Assembly: GCA_023213315.1 (NCBI GenBank)
Contig: JAKCPI010008017.1
Coordinates: forward strand, 94,494-158,493
Length of the DNA: 64,000 bases
Direction of reading: 5' to 3'
Origin: Euborellia annulipes
Lineage: Eukaryota > Arthropoda > Insecta > Dermaptera > Anisolabididae
The notes under the pieces were generated by a model. The model did no database searches. It was not told where the DNA came from and was given only the letters and a program-made list of their open reading frames with translations. Each line of letters starts with the position of its first letter. Position 1 is the first letter of the stretch. Of the stretch, positions 40,413 to 51,608 are shown one piece after another. The translations under genes and the position numbers were made by a program.

Positions 40413-41764
40413 TTGGAGAGTCTAGCAGCTACATTAAAGTCTGTATGAACATTTACGTGAGCGTAGAGTGAGATAGATTTAGGATTTTCAAAATTTATTT
40501 TAATTTTCTCAATTCGGCCTAAATATTTATAGATATTTTAACATAAATGCATGAATAGGATGTTATTAATATTTGTAATTCTCCCATTTTAGAGCCCCTT
40601 TTTTAGGTCGGTCGTTTCCCAATGTAATGGATGGGTGTATGTTGATTGTGCAAAAGGTAAATGATTTTAAGTGGTCTTTTAGTAATAAATGAATTATGCA
40701 CAATACTTCACGCTCATTCATTGCGCAACGGTTGGAGCATCATCATCATATGAGACAATTAAAGTGTGCATGTATTATTACTTTAGATATTAATATATAA
40801 TTTACTATTAGGATTTAAGTTTTGCGTGTATGGGATGTATTATAAGTGGATTCCTTTTCTATGTTTACTAACTGAATGTTAATTTTTAAGAATACACGCA
40901 ATTCTTATTAGATTATCTAGCTAGCAATTGATAGAGTCTATATGGGCGATAATTAGAAAATCTCTACGCTCACGCATTTATATAATGTTATTTATGGGGT
41001 TTAGGCCTTCTTTACTGAATTCTCTGATGTTCTCTTGAATTGACGTTCAATTGGGAATTGATTCCTCAATACTGGCATAGGGTGTTGTTGTTCGTCCCAT
41101 TTAGGTTTAGGCAGGGCTCCCAGGAGAGGATCATTTCACTTTTGATCGTTGTTCAAGGGAAATGGGAGAATTCCTCTATCGTATGTTTTTCTATTTCGCG
41201 CATTTGAGAGAAAGAGTGTTTTTCTCTTTCTCCGGGGCTCTGTCAGTCAGTGCTGAGTTCTGGGCCTTGGTTGTTTCAGGACAGAGTGGGTTAATGTTCA
41301 AGATGTTAGGAGTTCGTATAGGAAGTTGTTAGCTTTTAGGGTTCTTTTTTTTCAGCATGCATCTTGAACAACGTCATTCTGATTCTGAGATGAGCAATCA
41401 AGGGGGTTCTTCAGTATTGTATTGGCGAGGCTTCCTTCCTAACTCGTGAATGCATATCAGTTCAATTAACTCTGCTTCTTTTTAGTTCTATCTAGAAAAT
41501 GATATTAGGCAGGTGGGCAGAGATTAATTGATCTGTGAATTGAGTATGTACATGTGAGTGTGTGTGTGTTTGTTTCTTTTCCTCTTACTTTCCATGGGTT
41601 TGGGTGCGTCTCTCCGTTTCGTTTACGATTTATGTTGAATGAAGACTTACCTGCCTTCTGTGGAGTGCTCGCGTTTCGCGATCGTCTCAAGAAAGAAGAG
41701 GAGCTTCATTTTAGAATTAGATGACCGTCCCGGTCATAGATAGTGGGATTAGGTTAGTTTTTAG
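40413..41764 (+). other. Repeat-free stretch: probable 3' UTR, then possible promoter
   Basis: 1.35 kb without any dispersed repeat, unusual in this window. AATAAA at 40684. At about 41236-41262 CTCTGTCAGTCAGTGCTGAG contains tandem TCAGT initiator-like words with no TATA box. This would suit a TSS for the exons that follow. Confidence 0.35.
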
Positions 41765-41803
41765 GACCAAGACCCCGATGGGCAGAAAGAAGCAGTCTAC
41801 AGT
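41765..41803 (+). CDS. Candidate 39-nt exon
   Basis: Acceptor-like GGTTAGTTTTTAG at 41752-41764 and perfect donor AGT|GTAAGT at 41804-41809. In the frame that stays open into the next exon it encodes DQDPDGQKEAVYS. The upstream boundary is uncertain: it may instead be the 3' part of a longer 5' UTR exon. Unidentified. Confidence 0.38.
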
Positions 41804-41902
41804 GTAAGTTAAAAAAATTTTAATATTTTTCATAAAATACTGTATACACTATACCGTATGATATAAACTAATCCTTTTATTATCTTTTTTGTTTTATTAT
41901 AG

Positions 41903-41970
41903 ATGGTTCGAGTGGAAGTGGGAGCTGAGATCGACGAGATTCATCAGGACATAACCAACTGGATCTTTTC
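41903..41970 (+). CDS. Candidate 68-nt exon
   Basis: Acceptor TTTTGTTTTATTATAG (41887-41902) and perfect donor TTTTC|GTAAGT (41971-41976) bound 68 nt. In the frame continuing from 41765-41803 it reads MVRVEVGAEIDEIHQDITNW then IF; the ATG is the first codon, so translation could also start here. The intron between the two exons is 99 nt. The next exon is not visible downstream within the repeats. The peptide is not recognised. Confidence 0.42.
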
Positions 41971-42029
41971 GTAAGTGATATTAAGGCTTAAAAAAAAAAC
42001 ATCTTAACACTTTAATAAAATAAATTTTT

Positions 42030-42066
42030 ACTCTTACCTTCGGTAATCGAAAGTTGTGTACTGTCT
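42030..42066. mobile_element. Element C hairpin fragment
   Basis: CTCTTACCTTCGGTAATCGA then AAGTTGTGTACTGT, the centre of the terminal hairpin, isolated in the presumed intron. Confidence 0.7.
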
Positions 42067-43012
42067 AATTTCGATAGGCCTATGTGCCTTCACGCCATCC
42101 CTACTATAAAGGCCTATACCAGGTATGTCCCTGTAATTTAAAACTGTAAAGCTGTGTTGCTTATTTTCTAAAATTAATATATGAAAGAAACAATACCAGA
42201 TTTTTCAATGACGGCCTTATGAAATTTAAATAGCTTTAATGAGGAAGGTTCATAACCCTGAATTCACTATTTAGTCTTAATAGTATGAAGTTAAGTGGTT
42301 TTATTATTATTTGTCGACGAGGAATCCTTTTAAAAAGATGCCTCGATAATTGAATATCGAGACCCACCTGTTTTTTCTTTTTATTTAATTTGTCGAATAA
42401 TAATAAGGCGGTTAATAAATGAGCCCAGGCTCGGTGTGCGTGAATGGGCGGTGGCGGGGGCGGCTGACCCGTGACCCCCGCCCCCATAGGCGGCTACACA
42501 GTGGGTCAGGCAAATTGACCCCACTTAGCCAGCCAGCAAAGACTGCGATGAGACCGGCCTCAGGACTCTGAATGCCCCAGGGCTTCCGCAATCCGACCCT
42601 CTATTCTCGCTCCTCCACAGGGATGCTTCTTATACTTTTATCTGATAGTCGCAACACATAATAAATTCTTTTCGACAGGCTTTTTACTTTATCATAAACT
42701 ATAAGTATTGTAATCGTGCTAAATTCCAATTATTTATACTGTATACAATAAGATAAAGGAGGTGCTGTTATTACTTTCATGTTCCCCCACCCTCAACCCA
42801 TGGTTAAAAAGAAAAATAAACAACTATTTCTCTCTTGCTATCAAGTAAGAGGCTCTGTCATAAAAAAAAAAAAAAAAAAAACAAAAAACAATTTGCTCTC
42901 TAAAATTTAATTTCTCCTTTTTCGTTCTTTTTGTTTATTTTTATTTCTCGGCGCTATCTTGTCTCTTTTAAAAATTTACAAAAAAAAAGAATGTTGTTTC
43001 TTCTCCCAGGTT
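42067..43012. other. Unique DNA with GC-rich patch at 42420-42620
   Basis: GGGCGGTGGCGGGGGCGGCT and CCGTGACCCCCGCCCCC at 42443-42486, then CAGCCAGCAAAGACTGCGAT. No exon could be fitted. A-run at 42862-42880. Confidence 0.35.
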
Positions 43013-43205
43013 TTATGGTTTCAAGAATGTGTCGACGTTTCGCTTGTATCTTCTAACCTTCCTCAGGGCATAGATATCGCCTAACGCTCATTTTTTTACG
43101 TTCCCACCCAGGCATTAAGATTTCAAGAGTGTGTCGACGTTTCGCTTGTATTTTCCAACCTTCTTCAGGCCATAGATTTCGCCTATCGCTCATTTTTTTA
43201 CTTTT
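43013..43205 (-). repeat. Tandem duplication (102-bp period) with GACGTTTCG motif
   Basis: GTGTCGACGTTTCGCTTGTA recurs at 43029 and 43131, each followed by CCTTCCTCAGG / CCTTCTTCAGG and ATCGCCTA...CGCTCATTTTTTTAC. On the minus strand each unit has a CUGANGA box and GAAAC box, with a weak stem II. Confidence 0.75.
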
Positions 43206-43381
43206 TCTTACCTATTTTGAGAAAAAGATTAGACTTCTGTGGCTTAGAATGTGCTTATTACAACGAATTGCCTTTTTGAGTTGTAGAAATGCATGATCTC
43301 ACAATGATAGATACCCTGATTTTATCAAGGCATAGATTTAAATTTAAAAGTAAAAAATTGATTTATCGTATCATTCTTTGT

Positions 43382-43843
43382 CAGTGGCGTATTTATACAG
43401 GATACTCGTCCCTTCCGTCATTTGAACTTCAAGCCATTGACGCTCGACCTCGAGAAAAATTATTTAAATTAAGGGCACCCTAGTTGACTTTTGCACCTTT
43501 CACACTTAGGGGTACGGTACGCCGCTGTTCCTTATTTATCAAGTTTATCAATATAAATTCTGCGAAAAAAGAAAACTTGAATTCCTGTATTTTGATCTCT
43601 TCAATATGCCTGAGCCTACTCCTTTAATAAATGCAAATCATTTTGAATTGCAATTTTAATGTGATTATATTTTATTTACTTAAATTTTCAAATTATTTCA
43701 CTCAAGTTAATTTCATAGTAAAAACAAACATAATTTCTTAAGATTTATGATTGGTTTTTGAATATTTTTTGGGTGTGGGGGCACCCTGGGCGTTGTCATA
43801 GCAGGAGACCTTTTGTTCGAGACTGGCGCCTCCTCCGCCCCTG
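43382..43843. mobile_element. Possible hAT-like element
   Basis: CAGTGGCGTATTTATACAGG at the left and CCTCCTCCGCCCCTG at the right resemble the termini of other hAT-type copies here. No octamer duplication was found, so the pairing of these ends is uncertain. Confidence 0.35.
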
Positions 43844-44587
43844 CAAATAATTCATTCGCTAATCAATAGGGTCTCTAAGGGACTATCGCCTCTGGGTTTA
43901 TCTCATCGTTTTTTCCATAAAAAAAAAATTATAAATCCTTTCCTGATTTCCGCCTGCACAAGTGGGTAGAAAAGAAGATACCATCGGTTATACAAGGGAC
44001 TCTTATTAGTGGGAGGTCTCTATGCCAAAAATTTATTTAACACCACAAGCTAATCCACTGGAAGGTTATGTTTATGTACAATACCTCTGCGCTCTCTAAC
44101 TCGTAAATCGTTAACGCAAATAAATTATACATTACATCGTTTCCGCCTAGGCAGTTTACATCGAAAGTATTTAAATAAATTTTACGCTGAAAAAAATTTC
44201 TATTATCTAATTTGAAAATTAAATTCTTCTAATATCACTTTCAAACCATGCATTCTGAAGAGGAAATAAATAAGAATGAATTTTCATATTGATTCGATTA
44301 TTTCCTGAAATGCATATTATAGACCATATACAATAGATTATAGGCCTATATCATATTAAAACAAACAATTTCAAAATTTTTGAAAAAACGTGTTAATATA
44401 ATACATACCAAATTTCATTTAGCTATTCTAAATTTTCATTTATTTTTGTGATAGTGCAAATTTCTATAATGTTACGTTATACAGTATATTATAAGAATTT
44501 TAGTTAATTTAATTATAACAATATGTTATGTTAATCCTCTCAAAGAGTGAATAGTCCTTTTAAATATAAGAAACAAGTTTTTGATTA
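43844..44587. other. AT-rich DNA, no gene
   Basis: Nothing recognisable. Confidence 0.4.
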
Positions 44588-45049
44588 AAAAAATCTGGTG
44601 TGACTGGTCGCACAGCACACAACTTTCTCTTACCTTCGGTAATCGAAAGTTGTGTTCTGTGCTTGTCACACCAGATTTTTTGTGTCTAAATGTATTTAGT
44701 TTCCGACAGTAGGGTACAATTGAATTCAAGATGTAAAATTTATAAGTATGGCAAAATATTTATATTTTGTTACCATGGCAACCATTTCTCCTATCTTTTC
44801 TATGGAGTACAAGAGTAAAGTGGTCTTCAGAAGATTTCAATGACAAAATGAGAATATACATTTTATTGAAGATCTAAAAAATAATTGATTTTTGAATTTA
44901 AAAAAAAATCGTTGGAGCAAATTTAGAGAAAATCGAAAAAAACTGAAAAACTACATCAGTAAAGTACTAGTACTGGCGCACAGCACACAACTTTCTCTTA
45001 CCTTCGGTAATCGAAAGTTGTGTTCTGTGCTTGTCACACCAGATTTTTT
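44588..45049 (-). mobile_element. Element C segment bounded by two hairpins
   Basis: Hairpin at 44595-44674, X-box GTTACCATGGCAAC at 44769-44782, blocks to AAAGTACTAGTACTGG, then a second hairpin (44973-45042) joined directly to the interior. Both hairpins share the sequence between CGCACAGCACAC and TGTCACACCAG. Confidence 0.87.
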
Positions 45050-45125
45050 TATTAGTGTGAGGTGGTTAGCTGAGTAGATATTGTAGTAAGGGCTGAAAGA
45101 GCAGTTGTAGCTCTATATTTCGTTC

Positions 45126-45227
45126 CTTTTTTACTTTTTTTTATTTGTTTAGGGTCTTTTTCGGCATCTAAGGCCACTTAGACCCCTCCCTATTCATTGA
45201 TTGATTCAATTCAATTCAAATAAATTT
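45126..45227 (-). mobile_element. SINE-B tail fragment
   Basis: T-rich run, GGGTCTTTTTCGGCATCTAA, GGCCACTTAGACCCC and ATTGATTGATTCAATTCAA. Confidence 0.75.
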
Positions 45228-45814
45228 TTCTCTCCTAGGACAGGAAGCGTGCCTGAGACCCCTAACTTCCTTTTAATTTAATACTTGTGAGCTATTAAAA
45301 ATTACAGTAACAATATAGCATGCCTCTAATTGCTTGACTTTAATAATTTTTTATAATATTAAAAAAATACCTTAAATTTGTTTGTCTATCTATTAAACCT
45401 GACGTGAAGCTTGTTTCCTTCCCGTTGGTCCATTCAAAATTCATTCTGAAACCATAAAGTGCACAGTTAGAAAATAGCCCCCAATTTAATAACGATCCGC
45501 TATTATTTTAAAAGGCAAAAAAGCCAACGGTATCGCTCGTTTGGCACCCTTCTCAAATTAGTGGAATTTTTTACCCTAGGCAATTTTTACTGTTTATTCT
45601 GGTATTATTAATTTTGAAAAAATGGTTTTAATGAAAAAATTGCTTATATCCTTTTATTTTTTTGGAAAATTTCTTAGAAAAAATATTAGTCAATTTTGAA
45701 AGGCAAAGAATTTAAAGTTTAATTTTGTAATTGTTTGATTGAGTTTGTAATATTAATAAGCAATATTCTTTAGCATAATTTCTCTTCGCAAAGAAATTTT
45801 ATTTTTGATCATAT
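45228..45814. other. AT-rich DNA, no gene
   Basis: Nothing recognisable. Confidence 0.4.
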
Positions 45815-45827
45815 AACCTTCATTGTT

Positions 45828-45989
45828 TGGGTATCAAATGGCTTAAATAAGAATGCCAATATGTATATTAATTAATAACGGATATCGTCAGTCTTATATG
45901 GCCTGAGTTGCCGAAAATACTGTGTAAATGTGTGTGTGGGTGTGAGTGTGAGTGTGAATGAGTAAAAAAGTGTGAGTGTTCAAAAAAAA
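45828..45989 (+). mobile_element. 5'-truncated SINE-A with 13-bp TSD
   Basis: Starts in the SINE middle (GGGTATCAAATGGCTTAAAT), has the full tail (GAGTTGCCGAAAATACTGTG) and A-run. AACCTTCATTGTT is duplicated at 45815-45827 and 45990-46002. It has no tRNA head, as in the copy at 23068. Confidence 0.93.
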
Positions 45990-46002
45990 AACCTTCATTG
46001 TT

Positions 46003-46590
46003 CGGCAAGGGGGTTTGAAACTTTTAATTTTAAATCAAAAGTTTTTTTTTTCTGGGATCAGCTGCTTGTAAAGATACTTCTGACATTTAATATTTTTAAC
46101 ATAAGAGGGAAAATTATTATCAAAAATCACGGTTGCCATTTATTTTTTCTACCATTTGATTTAAAACATTTTTTTTCTCTGTCTCAGGATTTTCTCTACT
46201 CAATACTGAGAGAATTTCTGCTAGTTAGATAAATGATTTCTAAATTTCGAATAGACCTATTCTTCTTAATCAACGAATTAATAGATATGTTTTTTAATGA
46301 ATATTGATTAGGATATTTTTAAAGGTTTTGCTATAGGTTATCAATTGGGCGAGTTTTCTTTTGAATATATATTAGCTGCACATTGAGAAATCTATTTAAC
46401 AATAAAACATTTCCTAATAAAAAATTAAAGATTATTAGTTAAATAAATTATAATTTCTAAATATAAATCACGTATAATCACGTATAAAGTAGTATTTTAC
46501 ACCAAAAACGAAGCAAGTTGTCTGTATGTATGTCAATTGTCCATCCTCTTCCCCCACCCACTGGCCATGAGAACCAAATGTCAATATTGA
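46003..46590. other. AT-rich DNA, no gene
   Basis: The plus-strand open frame at 45972-46232 is Phe/Leu/Lys-rich and starts inside SINE-A; not a gene. Confidence 0.4.
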
Positions 46591-46599
46591 TAATCTTAA

Positions 46600-46703
46600 A
46601 GCCAAAGGGGTGCGGATTTGGATTTCAGACAGTCCGATGAATATTTATTTAAATTATTTGGATACCCAATAGTATAAATAAATATATATCCCTGGACCCC
46701 CCA
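46600..46703 (+). mobile_element. SINE-A fragment, degraded
   Basis: AGCCAAAGGGGTGCGGATTT, CAGACAGTCCGATGAATATT and ATCCCTGGACCCCCC. The tail domain is absent. Confidence 0.6.
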
Positions 46704-46713
46704 CATACCGGTA

Positions 46714-46880
46714 AAAATACTGTACAACGTTTCGATTACTTTTTTCTGCAGTCCTTTTCAAGTACTGTGCGCTTGCTCAGCCTCAAGTGTCCCTTAGAGT
46801 TAGTTCGCTTGAGTCGGACCAAGCGCACAGTACTTGAAAAGAACTGCAGAATAAGTAGTCGAAACGTTGTACAGTATTTA
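46714..46880. mobile_element. Foldback with ACGTTTCG motif
   Basis: Arms of about 60 bp: AAATACTGTACAACGTTTCG...CTGCAGT...TTTTCAAGTACTGTGCGCTT and complement. A 45-bp loop has CTCAAGTG...CGCTTGAG as a nested mini-hairpin. The GAAACGU box is present, but the CUGANGA box reads CTGCAGA. Confidence 0.8.
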
Positions 46881-48040
46881 TATTTTTAATAAATAATTAA
46901 TACAAAATGTGGCCTATAATTAAAAACTTCCATAATAATAATGCCGAAAAAAATTAAAAAAAAAAAAAAAAAAAAAACTACCGTTCTATGCATATCAAAA
47001 AGAAGTAATATATCTTTAATGTTGGAAAATTCAAAACAAATTTTTTTCATTGGTGACTAATAAAAATTATTATACTAAGTTATATAAGAATTTCTTATAC
47101 CCATATATCCAAAGATTTACATTCATTAAACAAATAAATGAATGAATCCCTTTGTGCCTAATGATTCATAGCCGTTTTACCTAATAAAACTTGTTGATTT
47201 TTTTTTTGGCAACGGACTACCAGTTTCGAATAGTTGGTTTAAATAATTGACAACATTGCAGGTGCAAGAATAGAATCACATCCCAATTAATCTGCATCTG
47301 GTGTCCACCTTATCCTAGGAATTATTTAATTTACCCTATCTCTTATAGAATGACATTAATGCCATCAATCCATTTTCATTAAGGGACTACTAATTTTACA
47401 TTCACTCGCCTATTTATTGCTGAGATAAAAAACTTACAAACACGAATGTACTGCTGGTTACATCTAAAAATGACTTTGTACAAAAAAAATTCTATGCAAG
47501 TGGTTTAAAATGGTTGAAGCAAATCACATAAACACGGACAATTGATTAGACCGGGATTTAGAATAATATAGTTGTGTAAGCATTTTTGACATTTAATGAC
47601 TTGCATATTTATTTAGAGATGATTTTTGATTAGTTCTCTTTAAATCCCAAACAGACTTAAATATCTTCAATTAAATTTTAATAACTTATTTCTTTATTGG
47701 GCGATAAGTAAGAGTGTTTAGTTTAGTAATCGACAATAAATTATCTATCCGAGCTATAGGTATATACATTTTAAACCGAACAAGAGAGATTTAACTATCT
47801 ATTGTGAAAGAATCGTATAAACTTTGCAAATGAAATAAATTTTTATGTACATATTTTATCTTTTCTTTGTCTTATTTTGATTCATTACACGGATATATAT
47901 TTTACATCTCTATTTTACTCAGTGTCATTCATATTATGAAATTTTTATTTGTTAAAAGAGGAAATAATTTACCAAACTTAGGTTAATTACATTTTGTTAT
48001 CGTTGAAAAAATTTTCTACTGAATCCAATTTCTTGAGATT
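46881..48040. other. AT-rich DNA, no gene
   Basis: A-run at 46953-46978; nothing else recognised. Confidence 0.4.
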
Positions 48041-48044
48041 TGCA

Positions 48045-48335
48045 TCGACAAGAAGACGGATTTTCTAAAAGGCAGAAAATACGGTCGCAGGATTATGTTC
48101 CCACGTATAAATCAGCCTGAAGGATGAAGGCCCGCCAGGTGACCAGTGTGACGAGACCATTCTCTATATATCCACTTGCGAGAACTCTTTATGACTCCCG
48201 AAGCAAGAGGAAGCCGCGTTACTCTTTTCAATGTAACATGTTGAACGCGTGAAAATCCTCTCACAGAATCAATTTATTGCACTGTTGTATATAAAACAAT
48301 GGCGCCATTCAATTAAAGCCAATCCCATCTGTTTC
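48045..48335. promoter_or_regulatory. Repeat-free island with TATA-like boxes
   Basis: TATAAAT at 48106-48112 and TATATAAAA at 48288-48296, in moderately GC-rich DNA (GAAGGCCCGCCAGGTGACC). No good initiator lies at the right distance from either, so this is weaker than the candidate at 9.8 kb. Confidence 0.25.
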
Positions 48336-48627
48336 ACTTTTTTTTACACTTCAAAAAAATTATTAGTAAAGTGAATAGATTTTATTATTCATAGTTAATA
48401 GACAATAAGGTAAAAAATTATTTTTTGAATAAAATTTTCATTTAATTAGCTATATAAGCCTATAACCTACACTGTAAAATAAAATATGAATTTTCAATTG
48501 TTTTTCATAGATTTTCGTGCTTGAATTTTTAATAGAAGAAAAAAAAATGATGTTTCATCAGATACAATGATTATCTTGAATTTTGCAAATTAAATATATA
48601 TATAGGCCTATATATATATATATATAT

Positions 48628-48852
48628 TTTTTTTTTAACACTCACACTTTTTTCTCATTTACCCTCACACTCACACACACATTCACACAGTCTTTTCGGC
48701 AACTCTGGCCATATAAGACATTTACGATATCCGTTATTGATTAATATACATATTTGGGGTCCAGTCCTTGGTATTCAAATGGCTTAAATAAAATCATCGG
48801 ACTGCCTAGAACCCGAACCCGCAACTTTTGGTATACGAGGTTAGCACGCTAA
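48628..48852 (-). mobile_element. SINE-A, head-truncated
   Basis: T-run, CA-rich tail, CTTTTCGGCAACTCTGGCCA, and head complement to TTAGCACGCTAAC, where the last 20 or so bases of the head are missing. An (AT)n run precedes it. Confidence 0.85.
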
Positions 48853-50360
48853 CAAATTAGAATATGTAAAATAAATTAACTGCTATTAACCCGATCATGT
48901 AAGGAAGTAAATTTCAATTCTGTTGAAATTTAATATAATTTTTGACGTGAATATCTCAATTTGGTCAACTTTTCGTAGGCTAATAATGGAAGTTTACACT
49001 TTGCTATATATAATGTAAAAAAAAAAAGATAATTGATAATATAATGCAGGGTAAATTTTTTCATTAAACCAAAACTATAATTTACAAAATGACAGTTCTA
49101 ATTAAATCTTTCCCAGAGCTTTCCATAAACATATGCACGCCTAACACCAATGGATCATTTGAAATTATAAATCAAATCAACTTTAATTAATATTTAAATT
49201 TCGGTTTTTTAAATTATACTCCTAAGACCAATTAATTTAGAAAGTTGGTGGTCAAATCTTGTTGGCCCTATTAAATTAGTTATCTTACAAATGAATGAAG
49301 TCTTAAAGATTAATTTAATTCTTTCATTAAAAATTTAGTTTCCATCTTAATCAAATCTGTTATAAAATATATAAGTACATTTTTACCAGAGGTAATCTAT
49401 TAATAATACCATTCAAAATACTTTGATAATTTACAATTAATTTCCGGAAAAATCTGTATTCAGTTTTAAATCGTTGTTTAAATAGAGAAAAAAAGATGAA
49501 ATTCGATTTTGGTCTGAAATTTGAAAAATTTTTGTAAGATTTTTTTTTTTTATTTTTTTATTTACATAGACTTTACTTACGAAACGCATTACCATATATT
49601 AACCTTGATTAACACTGTTCAGAGCCCTCTACATAATTTATTTTGATTTCTCGTTGTTGATTTTATATATCGCGTGCGTTATGCAAAGAAAATATAGAAA
49701 AACCTATATGGATCAGTAATTGCTTTTAATTATCCGCCTAATGATCAGCTACATAATTACAAGACACGATAAAATATGAAATATTGCTATCTAAGTTATA
49801 TGCTTGTGACTTTTACGTTTTGTCAAAGAACTTGATTCGGTTAATAAACAGCAAACGCTTAACAATAATTAAAAAAAGGCCAATCTTTTTGTCATTTTGC
49901 CATTTTTTGTTGTCTACAGTTGTTTTATATAGCCTATTAAAAAAAATTAATTCATATTATTTTGATCTGGGACATCATTTGGGGAGATGGGGTGGACATT
50001 TTTACCCCCCCCCCCCCAAGGTTTGTGGGAAATTAGCTTAGCCCTTACATACAAACTCACATTCTCTCTTTATATTATAAATAAGTATAGGAGAAGATAC
50101 AGATAAAAATTTAGAGTTATATATGTTTACATGTAGATAAATTAAGTAGCACAGGAAGTAAAAATAATTTTTGCTTCCCCCCCCCCCACCAAGCAAAAAC
50201 TGAAATGACGTCACAGATTTTGATGGTTTTGATTAGGCTATTTTCTAAATTTGAACAATGCAAGCTGTATTCATCTAAGCTTATTACTTTTATTTCTGTC
50301 TTGATGATTAGCTTTCGAAACGACGACAGAGAAAATAAAACAAAAAAGGTTTTGATTGGA
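48853..50360. other. AT-rich DNA, no gene
   Basis: C-runs at 50005-50019 and 50178-50189 (the first with GGGGAGATGGGGTGGAC upstream) are the only landmarks. Confidence 0.4.
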
Positions 50361-50364
50361 TATA

Positions 50365-50738
50365 GGAGACTTAGCAGCCAAGGAAATTAAATAAAAGACC
50401 TTAATTTAATTAATTAATAACGTTTCGGCTTTGGTTAAAGCCATCATTGCACTAACAGCTCCGAGGATGGCTTTGACCAAAGCCGAAATGTCAGCTGTTA
50501 AAATATAATTTTTAAAGAAAAAATTCTGGCTGCGTTTTTTTCTTTCATTCATGATACAAATTCCACCAGCTATAAAATACCCTTATATTGTATAATTGAC
50601 AATGAAAATTAAAAATAATACTCTACATCTTGTATTTTAACAATTGTGCTGATGAAGGTCAGATTTGCGACCGAAACCTCGACGATTAATTAATTAAATA
50701 AAAGTCTTTTATTTAATTTCCTTGGCTGCTACGTCTCC
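50365..50738. mobile_element. Foldback element with three hammerhead-like cores
   Basis: Outer arms GGAGACTTAGCAGCCAAGGA...AATTAATTAATAACG and complement, about 70 bp each. Inside are three cores: minus strand 50420-50450 (GGCTTT-AACC-AAAGCC-GAAAC, first box degraded), plus strand 50461-50490 (CCGAGGA-T-GGCTTT-GACC-AAAGCC-GAAA) and plus strand 50649-50677 (CTGATGA-A-GGTC...GACC-GAAAC). The third has both boxes intact. No reverse transcriptase is present. Likely a Penelope-like terminal structure or retrozyme relic. Confidence 0.7.
50649..50677 (+). ncRNA. Hammerhead-like core, best match
   Basis: CTGATGA (50649-50655), one A, GGTC, an 8-nt loop, GACC, then GAAAC (50673-50677). Matches the CUGANGA/stem II/GAAA layout of compact hammerheads, apart from the extra base. 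Confidence 0.55.
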
Positions 50739-51600
50739 AATTTAAAGTCTACAACCACTTCTCATCGCTAAAATAATTTTGTTTTTTTGTTGACTGCCTA
50801 TTCATCATCTCCCGCATATAGTTAATCCCTAGCCATCTCCAATTTTAATCATTAGGCCTACATAGAATTTCCAACTTTTTAAAGACCCACCTTTAACAGA
50901 TAGATTTATTATAGATTTATTAACTTAATTAAGAATCTTTTTTAGTTTGTGTTCAATTTGATTTGCAAAATTTTGTTCTCTTAAGTTGTTATTGTTGAGG
51001 GAAAAGAAGAAGCAAAGCCCCCCCCCCCCCCACTCCCCCGTCTATCATCAGTCAAGGAGGAACCTGTCCCCGGCGGCCAGGCGCGTGGACGCCCCCAATC
51101 CTTTCGTGCATAATTACCACCGTTTGAAAAATACGAGCTCGAATACAATTCGTCATTAATTTTCAAAAAGCAGCAACTGCAATTGACATACCTGCATCCG
51201 TTTCTCACATGAATGAAAATAGCTTAAGTGGAAACGAATAATAGAGTAGTAATGTTTCATTTAAAGCTTGAATATTTTAAAGCAACTAAATGGTTTTAAA
51301 AATATATGCATTTAAGTTTGAATTATATGAATTATGGGTTTCAATCTATCTTTTACTTTGCTTTTTGTTTATATTTAAAATTACTATTCGAATTTTTATT
51401 TTTCATGATGCATATGACTTTTGCTAATTACTTTGTGCAAAAAACTGAAAGTATTTTTCCCCTTGAAAGTTTTCTTACAAATTATGATCTTGAAAATAAA
51501 ATCAATTATAGAGAAGTAACTGAGTATCATGATTTCAATTTTTTATTATTTCCTGAGAATGATTAGTCCACGAAACGTTTACAGAGATTATTAATTTAAC
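50739..51600. other. AT-rich DNA with GC patch at 51020-51110
   Basis: C-run at 51020-51032 and CCCCGGCGGCCAGGCGCGTG. The plus-strand open frame 51306-51566 is Phe/Tyr/Leu-rich and has no splice context; not called. Confidence 0.35.
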
Positions 51601-51608
51601 AAGAGGAA

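Noticed and set aside
48288..48330. Second TATA promoter
   Set aside because: TATATAAAA is strong, but no initiator lies about 30 bp downstream; kept only as a low-confidence island.
49784..50041. 85-codon plus-strand open frame
   Set aside because: Ends in a C-run translated as prolines; no coding character.
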